This document shows positions 24,534 to 26,700 of a stretch of 26,700 nt of DNA, piece by piece (position 1 is the first letter of the stretch; the number at the start of each line of letters is the position of its first letter). The notes below the pieces were generated by a model. That model was not told the origin of the DNA. It saw only the letters and a program-made list of their open reading frames with translations, and did not search any database. A program made the position numbers and the translations under genes. The stretch comes from Mariniphaga sp. (GTDB lineage: Bacteria > Bacteroidota > Bacteroidia > Bacteroidales > Prolixibacteraceae): the NCBI GenBank assembly GCA_013203525.1, contig JABMQB010000726.1, positions 1-26,700 on the forward strand. The letters run 5' to 3'.

Positions 24534-26498
24534 TTAAGCTTCTTGCATTTTATGAGAGAATCTGAGAATTATAAACTCGGCGGGCCTTACCGCAGCCATA
24601 CCTATTTCAATAATCATATATCCTTCCAGAATTTCAGTAGCGGTCATGGTTTCGCCCAAACCAACTTTTACATAGAATGCTTTATCGGGGGTTGGTCCTG
24701 CCAAAGCTCCTGCTTTCCATAATTGTGTTAGGAAATTCCCGATCATCGCTTTAACCTTCACCCAGGTATTAGAATCATTTGGTTCAAAAACAAATTGTAA
24801 TGTGGCTTTTTTAACTGATTCTTCAACCATATTAAAAAACCTTCGGACCGATACATATCGCCACTCATTATCGTTACCTGCCAATGTTCTGGCGCCCCAA
24901 ACAAGAGTTCCTTTCCCGGTAAATGAACGAATAGCATTAATCGATTTCCCGGCTGTAGTATCTACATTTAATCCTTCCTGTTCTTCGTGAGTTACATTAA
25001 CACTTGGTTTAATTACATACGTAAGGCCAACATTGGCTGGTGCTTTCCAAACACCGCGGTCGTTATCAACTCTGGCATAAACTCCTGCCATTGTGCTACT
25101 TGGTGGCAATTTAACCGGAATCTGGCCTATTTCCGAATTTATTTTATTATACAGTGCATTATTTGTGGTTTCCAGCTTATCTAATTTCGAAGTTGTTGAC
25201 GATGATCCGGAACTGGGTAATGCATCTATTAATAATTTTAATTCGCCGGTTTCCTTTACAGTAGTAATTTTCTCAGAAAGCGCATCACCTGCAACGTTTG
25301 ATGAATGGATTCCCAAATCCCTTTGTAAAGAAGGATCATTAGCGGTAGAATCTGAAATTTCGTTCTCTATTTTTGATTTCGTGTCATCAACATTTAACCT
25401 ATCAATTGTTTGATTCAATTTCAAATTTGTAGCTTCTAAAACATCGGTTATCCAAGTATCAAGGGCATTTGTTTCAGTATCAGTTGTACCATCGTTTCTG
25501 GCAATATCGACTGCCATATTTAATTTTGAAATTAATCCATTATTAATATTTCTGATATTCTGGATATTATTAACTATCCCCTGGATAAGTGCTACTGCGG
25601 CTGCATCATCGGTTGCTGCATTTACGCCTGCTTCCATTGTATCCAAATCGGAAATTAGATTATCAAGGGCAGTTGTACTTATTGCGCTGGAAATATCCTG
25701 AACTTCCTTTTTCACATCAACCGGATCAGATGAACTAATAGTAACATCTATTTTGCTTTCATCATAAACATAATCTAATATGGTTTCCAGGAAAGGATAG
25801 TAAACAGCACCGTATTTTAGATAATCTTTACCTAAGCTAATTCCCTCCCTGATTGAATCATCGGGGTCAATGGTTCCATAGGGGTTGCCATCGCTGTCCG
25901 ATAAATCAGTATCATGTTCAGTATCGGAATAAGTATCGATTATTGTAAACCGGTCTTGTAAATCCTTGCATTGCATTAGCGCATTACCGTAAATACCATA
26001 AAAATCTGCATCGCTTGCCAATGAAGTGGCATCAGAAAATATTATTAATGTTGGTTCATCAACTTTTTTTATTGCCGAAAGCCCTGTATTTAGGTCATTA
26101 AAACTAACTAATGTAGCGGGCGATGCATTATCGGCGCCATATTGATCAACCGAAACAATATAACAAGGGCCTCCTCCATTAGCAAAATAAATTTGCATTG
26201 AATAGTACATTAAAAAAGGAGATTTTTTGTTTGCCAAAGGAGGGGTTGCAGAAATAACTTCACCAACAACAGAAACTTTGATGTCGGTTTCTTTTTTTGC
26301 AATTCCAAAAAATGTTTCATATTCAAGCATTGAGGTAATTCTTGTTGGTTTACCGCTTAAATCACCAGCTTCTTTCTTGGTTGCCTTTTCAGTATAACCG
26401 ATAAAAGCAGGGATCGCTGTTTCAACTTGCGCTATCGATGGAGGGAATTTTGAAATCTCCTCGATATATACGCCTGGAGTGTAATAGGTTGTTGCCAT
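24534..26498 (-). CDS. Contractile sheath protein with a large helical insertion
   Basis: The 654-residue sheath subunit begins 'TYYTPGVYIEEISKFPPSI', the expected N-terminal arm, and ends with the conserved C-terminal core ('VWGARTLAGNDNEWRYVSVRRF', 'FEPNDSNTWVKVKAMI', 'GPTPDKAFYVKVG', 'PAEFIILRFSHK'). Between the conserved strand around 228-240 ('LKYGAVYYPFLET') and 'VKLPPSSTMAGVYARVDNDRG' at 462 lies about 210 residues (250-460) rich in Asp, Asn, Ser and Thr and predicted by eye to be largely helical. This is far longer than the loop needed here in Afp-type sheaths. Only one sheath gene is visible; paralogues could lie beyond the right edge. Contraction of this protein drives the tube. Confidence 0.93.
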   Translation of the reverse strand: MATTYYTPGVYIEEISKFPPSIAQVETAIPAFIGYTEKATKKEAGDLSGKPTRITSMLEYETFFGIAKKETDIKVSVVGEVISATPPLANKKSPFLMYYSMQIYFANGGGPCYIVSVDQYGADNASPATLVSFNDLNTGLSAIKKVDEPTLIIFSDATSLASDADFYGIYGNALMQCKDLQDRFTIIDTYSDTEHDTDLSDSDGNPYGTIDPDDSIREGISLGKDYLKYGAVYYPFLETILDYVYDESKIDVTISSSDPVDVKKEVQDISSAISTTALDNLISDLDTMEAGVNAATDDAAAVALIQGIVNNIQNIRNINNGLISKLNMAVDIARNDGTTDTETNALDTWITDVLEATNLKLNQTIDRLNVDDTKSKIENEISDSTANDPSLQRDLGIHSSNVAGDALSEKITTVKETGELKLLIDALPSSGSSSTTSKLDKLETTNNALYNKINSEIGQIPVKLPPSSTMAGVYARVDNDRGVWKAPANVGLTYVIKPSVNVTHEEQEGLNVDTTAGKSINAIRSFTGKGTLVWGARTLAGNDNEWRYVSVRRFFNMVEESVKKATLQFVFEPNDSNTWVKVKAMIGNFLTQLWKAGALAGPTPDKAFYVKVGLGETMTATEILEGYMIIEIGMAAVRPAEFIILRFSHKMQEA

Positions 26499-26515
26499 AA
26501 TTTAAAGTTTTAAGG

Positions 26516-26700
26516 TTACATGTATATTTCAGAATATATTTTTCCACCTTCCCCGGGAAATATCAATTTTGAATCTGGATTAGGTAGTTTTTTATCATTT
26601 AATTCAATTGGAATAAAACCCGATTTTGTAAGAGGATATTCATTTTTTGTATAAACAATTTTTTGATTATTTTCATCTGCTTTAAAAAGTAAATTCTCAC
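26516..26700 (-). CDS. C-terminal end of an unidentified gene upstream of the sheath
   Basis: On the minus strand one frame is open from the window edge to TAA at 26518-26516, and the other two frames contain stops. The 60 visible residues (ENLLFKADENNQKIVYT... IFPGEGGKIYSEIYM) contain 'YPLTKSGFIPIELN' and end 17 bp before the sheath start, so the gene is likely in the same operon. In related loci a DUF4255 (Pvc16/cap or terminator) gene often precedes the sheath. The fragment is too short, and lacks that domain's known core, to decide. Confidence 0.6.
   Translation of the reverse strand, partial: ENLLFKADENNQKIVYTKNEYPLTKSGFIPIELNDKKLPNPDSKLIFPGEGGKIYSEIYM

Larger units (their letters stand above)
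2919..26700 (-). other. eCIS gene cluster (Afp/PVC/AlgoCIS-like contractile injection system)
   Basis: Sixteen consecutive minus-strand genes encode a phage-tail-like particle: sheath, two tubes, DUF5908, LysM hub, VgrG, PAAR, gp25, J-like and Afp12-like baseplate, PKD protein, tape measure, pentapeptide protein, DUF4157 cargo candidate and AAA+ ATPase, plus the fragment at the right edge. The presence of the AAA+ ATPase and DUF4157 protein, and the absence of T6SS membrane-complex genes, place it with eCIS rather than T6SS. I see no terminator or strong promoter inside, so a long transcript is likely. The 5' end of the operon and any fibre or cap genes lie outside the window. Confidence 0.92.

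Noticed and set aside
25093..25413. Plus-strand ORF of 106 codons
   Set aside because: It is antisense to the sheath gene and has no recognisable motif; it arises from the sheath's codon pattern.
2919..26700. Type VI secretion system (Bacteroidota T6SSiii)
   Set aside because: VgrG, PAAR and gp25-like proteins are shared with T6SS, but there is no TssB/C pair, TssK/F/G, ClpV or membrane complex gene here, whereas an AAA+ ATPase, LysM hub protein and DUF4157 protein point to eCIS.

Overview
The window is AT-rich (roughly two thirds A+T by eye) and codes densely. Its protein families are typical of Bacteroidota: a conserved Bacteroidota-style contractile injection system (CIS) tape-measure protein, a DUF5908 miniprotein, PKD-domain secreted-structure modules and SusD-free glycoside-hydrolase lipo/secreted proteins. 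Shine-Dalgarno sequences are weak or absent, which also fits that phylum. I cannot name the genus.

Layout. Positions 1-2870 hold ordinary chromosomal flank: the 3' end of a phosphotriesterase-family gene (+), a secreted TIM-barrel glycoside-hydrolase-like protein (-), then a macro-domain ADP-ribose hydrolase and a small SnoaL/DUF4440-like lipoprotein (+). A short imperfect inverted repeat at 2866-2888 lies between the last of these and the next, convergent gene. From 2919 to the right edge (about 23.8 kb) every gene is on the minus strand and forms one tightly packed operon-like block that encodes an extracellular contractile injection system (eCIS; Afp/PVC/AlgoCIS-like).

In transcription order (right to left) the block runs: the C-terminal end of an unidentified protein cut by the window edge (position suggests a cap/terminator gene); contractile sheath with a large helical insertion; two inner-tube proteins; a 52-residue DUF5908 miniprotein; LysM-bearing baseplate hub protein; VgrG-like spike; PAAR tip; gp25-like baseplate protein; baseplate J-like protein; a second large baseplate (Afp12-like) protein; a 1541-residue PKD-repeat protein; the tape-measure protein; a pentapeptide-repeat protein; a DUF4157 (eCIS core) protein with a large C-terminal region that I think is the cargo/toxin; and an AAA+ ATPase as the last gene. 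Most junctions are gaps of 1-20 bp or stop/start overlaps (TAATG, ATGA), so translational coupling is likely. The largest gaps are 96 bp before the DUF4157 gene and 81 bp before the ATPase gene. No gene-free stretch exceeds 300 bp, and I saw no RNA genes, IS elements, CRISPR arrays or integrase.

How it should work: two tube proteins stack inside the sheath on a baseplate built from the gp25, J-like and Afp12-like proteins. The LysM hub, VgrG and PAAR form the spike, and the tape-measure protein sets the length. The AAA+ ATPase is thought to act in assembly or cargo loading, and the DUF4157 protein is the best candidate for the delivered effector. The most interesting parts are the effector's C-terminal domain, which carries an HxxxDxxxxxH metal-ligand pattern like that of zinc-dependent phospholipase C / S1-P1 nuclease; the giant PKD protein with an internal duplication and cysteine clusters; the sheath insertion; and the pentapeptide-repeat gene inserted between structural and cargo genes.
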